From NCBI GenBank assembly GCA_041180805.1, contig JBEGQX010000365.1:1-64000 (forward strand): DNA of 64,000 nt, written 5' to 3'. Below are positions 18,721 to 27,015 of the stretch, piece by piece (the stretch's first letter is position 1; each line of letters starts with the position of its first letter). Source of the stretch: JBEGQX01 sp041180805. GTDB lineage: Bacteria > Planctomycetota > Planctomycetia > Gemmatales > Gemmataceae. Made by a program: the position numbers and the translations under genes. Below the pieces are notes generated by a model. The model had not been told where the DNA came from and made no database searches. It saw only the letters and a program-made list of their open reading frames with translations.

Positions 18721-19455
18721 ATGAGCCAGCCAGGACTAATCTTCCGGGAAATACACCAGCACAGCAAAAACGCCTTCGAATTACAGGAGCAAATTGACAG
18801 GATTCCACGCCAGATCAAGGCTCAAAAAACCAAAGTGGAGCGGATGGAAAAAGAATTCAAAGACGCCCAGGATCACCAGAAAAAACTCAAGGTGTCGATC
18901 CATGAAAAAGAAGTCACCATCAAGGAATTAACTGGCCAGATCACAAAACACAAAAGACAATTAAACGAGGCTGCCGACCAAAAAGCCATCGATGCCCTGC
19001 AGCATGAAATAGCCTTCGCCCAGACAGAAATAGCCAAAAATGAAGAAGAGGCGCTGACAGCACTTTCAGAACAGGAGGAAAAAGCGGCAATCCTTCCTGA
19101 ACAGGAAAAACAACTCAAAACCGCCAGGGATGAATCAGCAAAAATCGAGAAGAGTTCCGCAGACCGCAAAGCTGACTTGGAAAAACAGTTGGCCGAGGCG
19201 AACAAAAACCTGGCTGAATCGGTCGCAAAACTCCCCGAAGATCTTGCCGCAAAGTACAAACGTATCGCGCAGGGCATGGGACATGATGCTCTTTCACCGG
19301 TTCAGGGAAAACTCTGCCAGGCTTGTGCCACCACCATCACTTCCCAGATGTACATTGAGGTTACAAACCTGGCCTATGTGGTTTGCAAATCATGCAACCG
19401 CATACTTTACCTGTCAGAGGCTGAACAACGCGACCGCGCCGAGGCGGAAGACTAA
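18721..19455 (+). CDS. Coiled-coil C4 zinc-ribbon protein (COG1579-like)
   Basis: A 244-aa protein with a long charged coiled coil over residues about 15-180, rich in Lys, Glu and Gln heptads. A C-terminal zinc ribbon uses Cys199-x-x-Cys202 and Cys222-x-x-Cys225. This architecture matches the widespread COG1579/DUF164 family, of uncertain role, sometimes linked to secretion or nucleic-acid binding. It follows the rpoD terminator by 40 nt and so may have its own promoter. It converges with the gene at 19467 with only 11 nt between stops. Confidence 0.82.
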   Translation: MSQPGLIFREIHQHSKNAFELQEQIDRIPRQIKAQKTKVERMEKEFKDAQDHQKKLKVSIHEKEVTIKELTGQITKHKRQLNEAADQKAIDALQHEIAFAQTEIAKNEEEALTALSEQEEKAAILPEQEKQLKTARDESAKIEKSSADRKADLEKQLAEANKNLAESVAKLPEDLAAKYKRIAQGMGHDALSPVQGKLCQACATTITSQMYIEVTNLAYVVCKSCNRILYLSEAEQRDRAEAED

Positions 19456-19466
19456 ACCTTTCAGAT

Positions 19467-21065
19467 TTAGTTTCTGCTGACCTGGGTGTTTTGCCCCAGG
19501 GCATTCCACCAAAGCTGGTCAAGATCAGCATAGCTTTGGATGCTGTAATACTTTCTCAATGCAGGTTCATAACCAGCTTGCAAGCCTTCCTTCATGAATT
19601 CGGAAAAAGTGGCAGGGCCTTTCAAACGTGTGAGGTAATCCACCACAGCCACACTCTGCGCATAAAAAGGACCAACCAATTTAGGTTCCGGGTAGTCGGC
19701 CATCTGCATTAACTTGGCGCAGGGAAATAATGCGTTCTCACGCGCATGCTTGGGCAGGTTGTCCAGATGTTTCTGGATTCGGTAGCGAGGTTCCGACAAT
19801 ACCGACATTCCTTCATCCGCCCACCTGGGAACAGGCTGTTCCCCCAACCTCCCCGCGATCACCACATGTGTGGTTTCATGGGGTAGCACGCCAACCATCA
19901 TGTTGGCATCATCAACATGCAGGTCAATCCGCCTGGAGAGAACCCTGCTTCCCTCGGTCCTTAAAGTGGTATGGCCAGGGGAGACCGTGGGTGCCCCGGT
20001 GTTTTTGGAATATTCTTCCTTGGTGGCATGCAGGTAAATCTCGCAAATGGGGTTCCAATCTTGGCCAACGGATTGGAACCATTTCATGGCGGCTTCAGAT
20101 CGAAAAGCCTCCGCGGATTTTGCCACCTTGGTTGCCTCTGCCTGTGAAATCCTATGCCAGACGCGGAAGTTCGTTGTCTGGGCGAGATACCAATTATCCT
20201 TGTAAGGACCGGTATGTTTCACATCTGAGGCAGGTGCGGGACTGGAAACCTGCGTGGCAGGCGCGCTCCTTTGTCCCAGATGACTGAGAAGTTGATTACC
20301 AAAGGTTTGCAACTTGGGGGACATTTGCAAACTGGCACGGATTTCCTTTTCCCAATTTGGGTCGGATACGCTGGAGGCATTCTGGTTCATGGATTCTACC
20401 ACGGTGTAAAGACGACTGTACGCCCACCTTTCCACCGCCTGGGGCATGGCTCTGGGTTCCAAGCGATGGGCTTCCTCATAAAGCCTGGATGCCAGCTTGT
20501 AGTTTTTGCTGGCAAATTCTTTCTCTGCCTGGTCAAGCCTCGCTTTTGCGTCGATATATTTCTGGCTGTTAGTAAAGGAAAAAAGATTATCCTCCGGCAT
20601 GTCTTCCACTTTTCCACGCACTTTGGAGGATGATGGAACAAGAGTGGCCTCATTGGAGCTTTTTGGAGCGGCCTTGATACTGGCAATCACATTCGAAATC
20701 AAAGCGCTGGATGTGGAAGGCAACTGCGATTGCTCCATGATATCCAAACGTTTTTGATAACGGATGGTTTCCTGTGTCAGGCCCTTGGCATGCAAGTCCC
20801 TTAAATAACCCTGATAAGCCTGCTTGAGTAAGTCCAGATATTCCTTGTTCCCATCGATGTCATTCATTTGAGATTCAAGGATAAACACTGCTGCCTGAAA
20901 ATTGCCCTTTCGAAGGTGGTCTCCACCCTCCTGAAAAGCTTTTTGCGTGGCCAAGAGCTTACGCATTTTCTTGTCAGTTTCCTGGGCGTTTCCAGAAGAA
21001 TGGAGACTGAAAAGAATTGCACAGCATAGAATCGCACAAACCCTGTGGTGGGATCTCATGAGCAT
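19467..21065 (-). CDS. Exported TPR-containing protein with a HExxH metallopeptidase-like domain
   Basis: A 532-aa protein with a signal peptide (VCAILCCAILFSLHSSGNA). Residues about 30-110 and 165-250 are helical and TPR-like. The C-terminal 250 residues contain LPHETTHVV, a HExxH zinc motif, followed by RWADEGMSVL, where a downstream Glu could be the third ligand, as in MA-clan (gluzincin) peptidases of the peptidase-MA-like group. Proteolysis is plausible but unproven. A second ATG two codons in (21059) is an equally good start, with AAGG 6 nt upstream. Confidence 0.72.
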   Translation of the reverse strand: MLMRSHHRVCAILCCAILFSLHSSGNAQETDKKMRKLLATQKAFQEGGDHLRKGNFQAAVFILESQMNDIDGNKEYLDLLKQAYQGYLRDLHAKGLTQETIRYQKRLDIMEQSQLPSTSSALISNVIASIKAAPKSSNEATLVPSSSKVRGKVEDMPEDNLFSFTNSQKYIDAKARLDQAEKEFASKNYKLASRLYEEAHRLEPRAMPQAVERWAYSRLYTVVESMNQNASSVSDPNWEKEIRASLQMSPKLQTFGNQLLSHLGQRSAPATQVSSPAPASDVKHTGPYKDNWYLAQTTNFRVWHRISQAEATKVAKSAEAFRSEAAMKWFQSVGQDWNPICEIYLHATKEEYSKNTGAPTVSPGHTTLRTEGSRVLSRRIDLHVDDANMMVGVLPHETTHVVIAGRLGEQPVPRWADEGMSVLSEPRYRIQKHLDNLPKHARENALFPCAKLMQMADYPEPKLVGPFYAQSVAVVDYLTRLKGPATFSEFMKEGLQAGYEPALRKYYSIQSYADLDQLWWNALGQNTQVSRN

Positions 21066-21505
21066 CCTTGCCCCTTTTACCTTTGGAAAATCACTCCCAA
21101 GGTAATGTTCGAAAGAAAATCCTTCGCTTGGTGAAAGTCGGCCATCTTGACCAATTCCCTGCGAAGTTTGCCAACCGGGTTCCGGTCCGGTTTGCTGCTA
21201 ACGGGCAAAAACTTCCTTGTTTCAGCCATTAGTGATGGCAAATGCTAGATGGATGGCATTTAAAACACAAGCCTATTTGGAATGGCAGGAATTGGGGGTT
21301 TAACTTGTTTGCCTATTTTGACTCATATCCTTCCAATTTTTCCATCTGGGAAGGTTTTCACAATAGTTATGGCTGAACTAAACCTGGATTTATCACCCAA
21401 GGCAAATTAGCGACAAGTTTCGATCATTTTCGTCACGAAGATTAAGGTTGAAGCGCAATGGCGGGTTTTGAAATTATTGGGCTTTGAGTTGACTGGTGCA
21501 ATCGA
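21066..21505. other. 440-nt intergenic region without recognised features
   Basis: The region separates two divergent genes. I found no RNA gene, no credible small ORF with a ribosome site, and no strong hairpin. A short inverted repeat (AACCGG...CCGGTT, near 21174-21193) is weak. Promoters for both flanking genes are expected but not recognised. Confidence 0.5.
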
Positions 21506-22624
21506 ATGATTGGCGCGGAATCGGTTAATCCAATACTTTCCATGGGTGATGCCTTAGTCGCATCGGTTAGTCCCATGAAAATTGATCTATCCATGAGCCT
21601 TCCATCGGAAGGCATGGAAGCGTTTCAGGTTTTCTTGAAAAATCTGAAAGAGCAATGCCAGAGCCTTGGCTTGCAATTCCTGTTAATTCATCATCAAAAC
21701 CTGCAGCATAGCATGGATATGTTTCGCCGTGGAAAATGGTTTCCGGGTTTGCATCTGGATTTTTTTTCCCACTGGGATAACCCAGGGGATCCATTTGCAG
21801 AACTTTCCCATTTCATACAGGATCATCAAGGGGTTCCCATAAATCCACCGGGTAGAGCAAAGCTGTTTACCGACAAGGTAAACGGTCATGCAGAACTTGC
21901 CAGGCATGGCCTGGGGTTACCCCGTACCTCCATATTTCGCCCGGGAGTTACTCATACCCAGTTAATCGACTCCATAAAACGCTTTCTTTCCGAAGAAAGG
22001 AAAAGCAATCCAGGCAGTCTATTCCTTAAAAAAGCCAACGGTTTTGGAAACCGTGGCGTTAGCAATCTTAAGACCAGGGATTCTGAAGAACTCGCAAGGA
22101 TTATTTCAAATTGCATGCAGATCGATCGGAATGATTGCTATCTGTTGCAAGAAGAAATACGTTGCGAATTCCTGGTTACACAAGCTGGATTGTTAAGGCC
22201 CGCATATTGGCGAATCATTCACTGCCTTGGGGAACAATTCGCGTTCTGGTGGAAACCTCACGAATATTGTTCCTCGACAGAGCCAAGCTATATCCCGCTG
22301 GAGAAAAGTGAAATCCTGAAATTCGGACTGATGCCTGTCCTGGAGTATGCAAGGGATCTTAAGTCTATTAGTGGAATGGATTGGTTTTCCACCGAGTTGT
22401 GTCTGGCACGGCCGGAAATACATTCCAAACATCGGGTGCAGCTTACAAGTAACCTAAACCTGCCTGTGGTTTCCATCGATTACTTCAACGATCAATGTGA
22501 TGTGAACGCACAAAGCAAATGGATTGGCGCTCCACCAGATGAAACTGTTGCATTAATCGCACGCAGGTTTGCCTTGCAAGCCTTGAGGCTAAAATCTCAT
22601 CAGACAGAAATTAAAGCAGCTTAA
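21506..22624 (+). CDS. ATP-grasp-like protein of unknown substrate
   Basis: A 372-aa protein without signal peptide. The layout resembles ATP-grasp ligases: an N-terminal alpha/beta part, then residues about 120-330 with KLFTDKVNGHAEL, SLFLKKANGFGNRGVSNL (Lys plus glycine-rich loop), YLLQEEI (the Glu that binds adenine) and VVSIDYFNDQCD (acidic metal-binding end). A nearby C-terminal Asn/Asp is present. The start is uncertain: several in-frame ATGs follow within 40 codons and no clear ribosome site is seen. Such enzymes join a carboxylate to an amine or thiol; no neighbour identifies the substrate. Confidence 0.6.
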   Translation: MIGAESVNPILSMGDALVASVSPMKIDLSMSLPSEGMEAFQVFLKNLKEQCQSLGLQFLLIHHQNLQHSMDMFRRGKWFPGLHLDFFSHWDNPGDPFAELSHFIQDHQGVPINPPGRAKLFTDKVNGHAELARHGLGLPRTSIFRPGVTHTQLIDSIKRFLSEERKSNPGSLFLKKANGFGNRGVSNLKTRDSEELARIISNCMQIDRNDCYLLQEEIRCEFLVTQAGLLRPAYWRIIHCLGEQFAFWWKPHEYCSSTEPSYIPLEKSEILKFGLMPVLEYARDLKSISGMDWFSTELCLARPEIHSKHRVQLTSNLNLPVVSIDYFNDQCDVNAQSKWIGAPPDETVALIARRFALQALRLKSHQTEIKAA

Positions 22625-22633
22625 ACTTTAGGG

Positions 22634-23992
22634 TTAAAACAGAGGCTTAACACCTTCCGCACCTGTACCACCTCGCAATGGTGTGGTTCGTGGCTTTGGA
22701 GGCTTCGCCGGTTTAGAAGGAACTTGCTCCTCGGGCTCGGGACCAGGTGACTCGTTTTGAGCCAAAGCCTTAATGGAAAGGGATATTCGCTGGGCAGCCT
22801 GATCGAGGGACAAAAGCTTGACAGAAATATCCTGTCCCACCTTTACGACATCGTTAGCCCTGCGAACCTTGGTTGGGGCAAGTTCTGAAAGATGAATCAA
22901 CCCCTCCACTCCGGGGGCAAGTTCAACAAAAGCGCCGAATTCGGCCAGCTTGGTGACCTTCCCATTCAAAACAGTACCTGGGGGATTGTCTTTGGCAAAA
23001 ACGGCCCAAGGGTTCTCCTCGAGTTGTTTGAAGCCAAGGGCTATTTTTCTGTTTTCATGGTCGATTCGAAGAACAATCACTTTAACCAACTGCCCGGGCT
23101 GGAAAACCTTGGTGGCATCCACCACTCTTTGCCAACTCATTTCACTCACATGCAACAAGCCATCGGCACCACCAAGATCCACAAACGCGCCGAACTGTTG
23201 CACGGAACGAACCACACCTTCACGAACCTGGCCTTCTTTAAGGTCTGCCCACAATTTTTCCTTGGCTTCTTCGCGCTGTTTCTCCAGAAGATCTCGCCTG
23301 CTTACAACAAGATTTTGATCCAGGGGATCAACCTCTGCGACCATGCACTGCAGTTTCTGGTTCAGGTATGGTTCAAGCTCATTCACCCGGAACATTTCAA
23401 TCTGGCTGATGGGCATGAAACCACGAAGGCTGTTCACTTCCACTTCCAAGCCGCCCTTGTTAACCCCGGTAACCCTGGCTTCCACAACCATGCCAACGGC
23501 AACAGTATCCCAGTTTGCGTTGGAAACCACCGCTCCAACCCGGGAAAGTAATAATACTCCGTTGGGGCCGTCAAATCCTTCAATCTTAACCTGAACTTCA
23601 GTGCCAATTTCAGGGACACCTTCTGGAAATTGAAGGCTGGAAATCACTCCCTGTGTACGACTGCCAGGCAACTCGATAAAAATGTCGCGATCATGAATCC
23701 GGTAAACCTTGCCCACCTTAGGGCCAGCCGGCTGAACTTGGTCCTTCTTGCGAGCCGGAGCCGGTTCATTTCCGAAAATATCAGTCTCGCTCATTCCACC
23801 TAGGGCCTCGGCGAGTTCCTTTTCAATCTGATCCTCGGCTTCACTACGCTGTTGTTCCTGGGTTTGCGCCAACTGCATTTCCAGAAGCTTGCCAGCCTTG
23901 CGCATATCGTACTTACCCTTCACCTTGAAGGGACTTTGCACCCGTTGGGAGGAAGAATTGCCAACGCCAGCCTTTTTAAGTTCATCGCTCAT
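22634..23992 (-). CDS. S1 RNA-binding-domain protein, ribosomal protein S1-like
   Basis: A 452-aa protein with four S1 (OB-fold) repeats over residues about 95-415. The third and fourth are most canonical: VRSVQQFGAFVDLGGADGLLHVSEMSW and VTKLAEFGAFVELAPGVEGLIHLSEL are the core segments. The first about 90 residues are charged and helical; the C-terminus is Pro/Lys rich. Fewer repeats than the six of E. coli S1 are common outside Proteobacteria. It probably binds mRNA at the ribosome, although a Tex- or PNPase-like regulatory role cannot be excluded. It converges with the ATP-grasp gene with 9 nt between stops. Confidence 0.82.
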   Translation of the reverse strand: MSDELKKAGVGNSSSQRVQSPFKVKGKYDMRKAGKLLEMQLAQTQEQQRSEAEDQIEKELAEALGGMSETDIFGNEPAPARKKDQVQPAGPKVGKVYRIHDRDIFIELPGSRTQGVISSLQFPEGVPEIGTEVQVKIEGFDGPNGVLLLSRVGAVVSNANWDTVAVGMVVEARVTGVNKGGLEVEVNSLRGFMPISQIEMFRVNELEPYLNQKLQCMVAEVDPLDQNLVVSRRDLLEKQREEAKEKLWADLKEGQVREGVVRSVQQFGAFVDLGGADGLLHVSEMSWQRVVDATKVFQPGQLVKVIVLRIDHENRKIALGFKQLEENPWAVFAKDNPPGTVLNGKVTKLAEFGAFVELAPGVEGLIHLSELAPTKVRRANDVVKVGQDISVKLLSLDQAAQRISLSIKALAQNESPGPEPEEQVPSKPAKPPKPRTTPLRGGTGAEGVKPLF

Positions 23993-24044
23993 AAATCATC
24001 TCCAGGAATCATTCCAGTTGGTGATTATACAGAAAATCAGCGTA

Positions 24045-24749
24045 TTATTTGAGTTCCCTTACCTTCAGATTTCGAAAATCCACCCTGCTACCATGATTTT
24101 GAAGGCAAACATAACCTTTGAGCGGTTTTTTGCTTATTTCAGGCACTGTGGTCTGATCCACATCGATAATCAATTGTCCATTAAGGTGAATTTTAATCAG
24201 CGGTCCTTTGCATTCAATTTGCATCTGGTTCCATTCGGGGGACGGCTTAATGGCGTTCAGCTTGGGTGCCACATAACGATAAAGCGAACCTGTGGAATGC
24301 GTGTCTGGCTTGGCGTTCACATCATCCAGCAATTGAATTTCGTAGCAGGCAAAGGAAGGCCGTGTTGCCGTGGAATCTTTGGGATCAAAAGCCACTGTGC
24401 GAATCCCGATTCCACTATTGGGAATTTTTTGCTTGGGGAACTCTTTTTCTCCAAGGCGGTATTCAAGGGTAAAGACAAAATCCGTGAACTCCTTTTTCTC
24501 GTAGCGAAGAAAACCAAAACTCTTCCGATTATTGACCATGCAACTGATCATGCCATCCTTTGCCACCCAGATGGTTTCTTTTTTGCCATCCTTTTCAAAT
24601 TCGTCGGGGCCTTCCACGATCCAACCGGACAGGTCCTTCCCGTTAAACAATGTCAGACCAACATTTTCCTGCGCTTCTGTAAATGAAAACGAGGCCACAA
24701 ACGCAAAAAACACGAAGGCTCGAATCATGATGGATACTTTCTTTGACAT
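24045..24749 (-). CDS. DUF1080 (3-keto-disaccharide hydrolase-like) exported protein
   Basis: A 234-aa protein with a signal peptide (IRAFVFFAFVASFSFTEA) and a single DUF1080 domain of concanavalin-like beta-sandwich type: LFNGKDLSGWIVEG near the N-terminus, then GNSGIGIR-like NSGIGIRTV, GSLYRYVAP, WNQMQIECKG and a final RVDFRNLKVREL. Relatives cleave 3-keto-glycosides or bind carbohydrates. Two starts are possible, at 24749 or the ATG at 24728; neither has a strong ribosome site. It is upstream of the S1-domain gene on the same strand with a 52-nt gap, but a functional link is not evident. Confidence 0.85.
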   Translation of the reverse strand: MSKKVSIMIRAFVFFAFVASFSFTEAQENVGLTLFNGKDLSGWIVEGPDEFEKDGKKETIWVAKDGMISCMVNNRKSFGFLRYEKKEFTDFVFTLEYRLGEKEFPKQKIPNSGIGIRTVAFDPKDSTATRPSFACYEIQLLDDVNAKPDTHSTGSLYRYVAPKLNAIKPSPEWNQMQIECKGPLIKIHLNGQLIIDVDQTTVPEISKKPLKGYVCLQNHGSRVDFRNLKVRELK

Positions 24750-24816
24750 GCGTAATTTTATTCACTTGTTAACAGAATATCAGACATAATCTTCATGCAC
24801 CAGTAAAACAAGAATC

Positions 24817-25839
24817 ATGAAACAATGGCTCAAAAAGGCATTGCCCTGGATTAAGGCGACCATCTGGTTTTTGGTGATCCTGGGGGTAGGGTACCAGTTT
24901 TGGAAAATACTCCATGCCGAGGCATTGTTATCCGGCGACAAGAACCGTTCTCCTGAATCCATTCTCTGGGAACAGTTCACTTCCATCCCCTTGAAAAACC
25001 TAGTGATCAGCAGCATTCTTTACATTTTGGGAATAGGCCTTTCTGCATGCTATTGGCATATCCTTCTTCGCTTGCAGGGGAAAAAGCTTTCTCTGGCAAA
25101 CTCAGCCAGATGTTACTATCTGAGCCAACTGGGCAAATATGTTCCGGGAAAAGGACTGGCCCTTTTTCTGCGAGTTTCCACTGCCATGGAAAGTGCGGTA
25201 CCAGCATCCACGGCGGCCATTTCAGCCGTTTACGAGGTTATGGTGACCATGGCTTCCGGCTCTCTTCTTGCATTAATACTTGGATTTTATGTGTCCATGG
25301 GCAGCGAGCAATTAATTGGAATCCTTTTTCTTTTAGCTGTTTCCCTTACTCCTGTCCTGCCATTTATCTTTCCCAAGGTTGTCACAAAACTGGCCAGAAG
25401 ATTTTTGAACCAATCTGAATCACCTTCAAAAATAGCGAATTGGAGTTCCCTTTTCACAGGCTTAATAATGACCGGCGCAGGTTGGTTTTTTTTGGGATGC
25501 AGCCTTTTTGTGCTATGGCATGGAGTGAATAGCACCTCTCTTAAAGGGTTACCCCGCAGCATTCTGGAATGCACCTCCATGGTAACCATTGCCAATGTCG
25601 GCGGTTTTGTGGCGTCAACTCCTGGCGGGTTGGGAGTTCGGGAATTTCTTCTGAAACTTTTTTTGGAACCACACCTTGGGACAAAAGTTGTGGCAACGGT
25701 ATTGTCGGTAAGATTATTATGGACTCTTTCCGAAGTGGTGACAGCCTGCATTTTGTTTTGGCTTCGTCCCAAAACCGGTATCAGGGAATCACTGAATTCA
25801 GCAGCGAACATTCCGAAAGACCATCCAAGTGCAACATGA
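24817..25839 (+). CDS. Lysylphosphatidylglycerol synthase-type (UPF0104) integral membrane protein
   Basis: A 340-aa protein with about eight hydrophobic segments and the family hallmarks of the LPG synthase/flippase transmembrane domain: YYLSQLGKYVPGKGLALFLR early on and GFVASTPGGLGVREFLL near the C-terminus. Such stand-alone domains are thought to move lipids or polyprenyl-linked sugars across the membrane. The stop overlaps the start of the glycosyltransferase gene by ATGA (25836-25839), so the two are likely one functional unit in glycolipid or surface-glycan assembly (inference). Confidence 0.85.
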   Translation: MKQWLKKALPWIKATIWFLVILGVGYQFWKILHAEALLSGDKNRSPESILWEQFTSIPLKNLVISSILYILGIGLSACYWHILLRLQGKKLSLANSARCYYLSQLGKYVPGKGLALFLRVSTAMESAVPASTAAISAVYEVMVTMASGSLLALILGFYVSMGSEQLIGILFLLAVSLTPVLPFIFPKVVTKLARRFLNQSESPSKIANWSSLFTGLIMTGAGWFFLGCSLFVLWHGVNSTSLKGLPRSILECTSMVTIANVGGFVASTPGGLGVREFLLKLFLEPHLGTKVVATVLSVRLLWTLSEVVTACILFWLRPKTGIRESLNSAANIPKDHPSAT

Positions 25840-26810
25840 TTTCCATCATCATTCCCGTTTATAACGAAGTTGAAAGCCTGGAGATTCTTCATAACGAGAT
25901 TCTTGCGGTGGCCAGCGAGCATCATTTGAATTTAGAAATACTTTTTGTGGATGATGGAAGTTCGGATGGTTCATGGAAAACCATCAAAAAGCTTTCTGAA
26001 ATGCATTCCAACACCAAAGGAATTCGCTTCCGAAGGAATTTTGGAAAAGCAGCGGCATTGAGCGCGGGTTTTCAGGCTGCGCAAGGTGAAATCTTTCTAA
26101 CCTTGGATGCAGATTTGCAGGATGACCCTAAGGAAATCCCCAACTTTATCCAAAAAATGGAACACGGTGGACCACCCAAGGATGGCAACAGCACATCCCC
26201 GCTGGATGTGGTTAGCGGCTGGAAAAAAGTACGTCACGACCCCTGGCACAAGGTTGGCCCCAGTAGAATTTTCAACAAAATGGTTAGTAATCTTACCGGT
26301 GTCCACCTGCACGATCACAATTGCGGAATGAAATGCTACCGTGCACCCATTTTCAAGGAAGTTCGATTGTACGGAGAACTTCACCGCTTTATACCTGTAT
26401 TGGCTGACGCAAGAGGATACAAGGTAGGCGAAATCGCCATTCAACACCGAGCCAGAAAATATGGCCATTCCAAATATGGAGTGCGAAGATTTATTAAAGG
26501 TTTTTTAGATCTTTTAACAGTGAAGTTTCTCACCGGTTTTGGTCAACGCCCCCAGCACCTGCTAGGGTCCTTGGGCTTAATTTCATTTGGTTTGGGTGCG
26601 GGCGGATTGTTTTACCTGGCTTTGACATGGTGCATTCGTTTGTGGCAACCTGAATGGTTTGCACCTTTGCACGAAAGACCTTTGGTACTTTATTCGGTGG
26701 CGTTACTTTTATTGGGTGCTCAAATGATGTCGATAGGGTTTTTAGCGGAAATGATCACTGCTTATCAGTCCAAGGAAAGCGATTCTTACAGTATTTCTGA
26801 AGAATGCTAG
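25836..26810 (+). CDS. GT2-family glycosyltransferase, DPM1/GtrB-like with C-terminal membrane segments
   Basis: The start at 25836 overlaps the upstream stop (ATGA) and begins exactly at the GT-A fold with MISIIIPVYNEVESL; the longer frame upstream lies inside the flippase gene. The 324-aa protein has FVDDGSSDGSW, LDADLQDDP (the DXD metal site) and a later region with QHRARKYGHSKYG typical of polyprenyl-phosphate sugar transferases. Two hydrophobic helices end the protein (about 250-310). It probably transfers a sugar to undecaprenyl phosphate, with the coupled membrane protein as transporter. Confidence 0.9.
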   Translation: MISIIIPVYNEVESLEILHNEILAVASEHHLNLEILFVDDGSSDGSWKTIKKLSEMHSNTKGIRFRRNFGKAAALSAGFQAAQGEIFLTLDADLQDDPKEIPNFIQKMEHGGPPKDGNSTSPLDVVSGWKKVRHDPWHKVGPSRIFNKMVSNLTGVHLHDHNCGMKCYRAPIFKEVRLYGELHRFIPVLADARGYKVGEIAIQHRARKYGHSKYGVRRFIKGFLDLLTVKFLTGFGQRPQHLLGSLGLISFGLGAGGLFYLALTWCIRLWQPEWFAPLHERPLVLYSVALLLLGAQMMSIGFLAEMITAYQSKESDSYSISEEC

Positions 26811-26857
26811 TATACTTTTGTATACATTCAACTCATATTTGATTGGCTTCTTTTTAT

Positions 26858-26887
26858 TTGACTGTTGTTAAGAGCCGAAAGTATATT
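26858..26887 (+). promoter_or_regulatory. Candidate sigma70 promoter for the DUF1501-led operon
   Basis: TTGACT (26858-26863), an 18-nt spacer and TATATT (26882-26887) lie about 130 nt upstream of the DUF1501 gene at 27016. A symmetric GTATAC-TTTT-GTATAC element lies at 26810-26825, just upstream. Confidence 0.5.
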
Positions 26888-27015
26888 ATAAGTAAGTATG
26901 AGTTTTGGCTGACGAAGGTTAACAAATTTTAACCTCCCTCCTGTTTGGCCAAATTTCTCGACAATACATTAGAGTTTTCCCACCACTGTTTCTTCCTGCT
27001 CGGAGAGCAATTATC

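Noticed and set aside
23889..24686. 265-aa frame on the plus strand
   Set aside because: Antisense to the DUF1080 gene and the start of the S1 gene; it spans their intergenic region and has no ribosome site.
25569..25835. Longer start for the glycosyltransferase
   Set aside because: These 89 codons lie inside the flippase gene in another frame. The ATG at 25836 gives the fold's natural start and an ATGA overlap.
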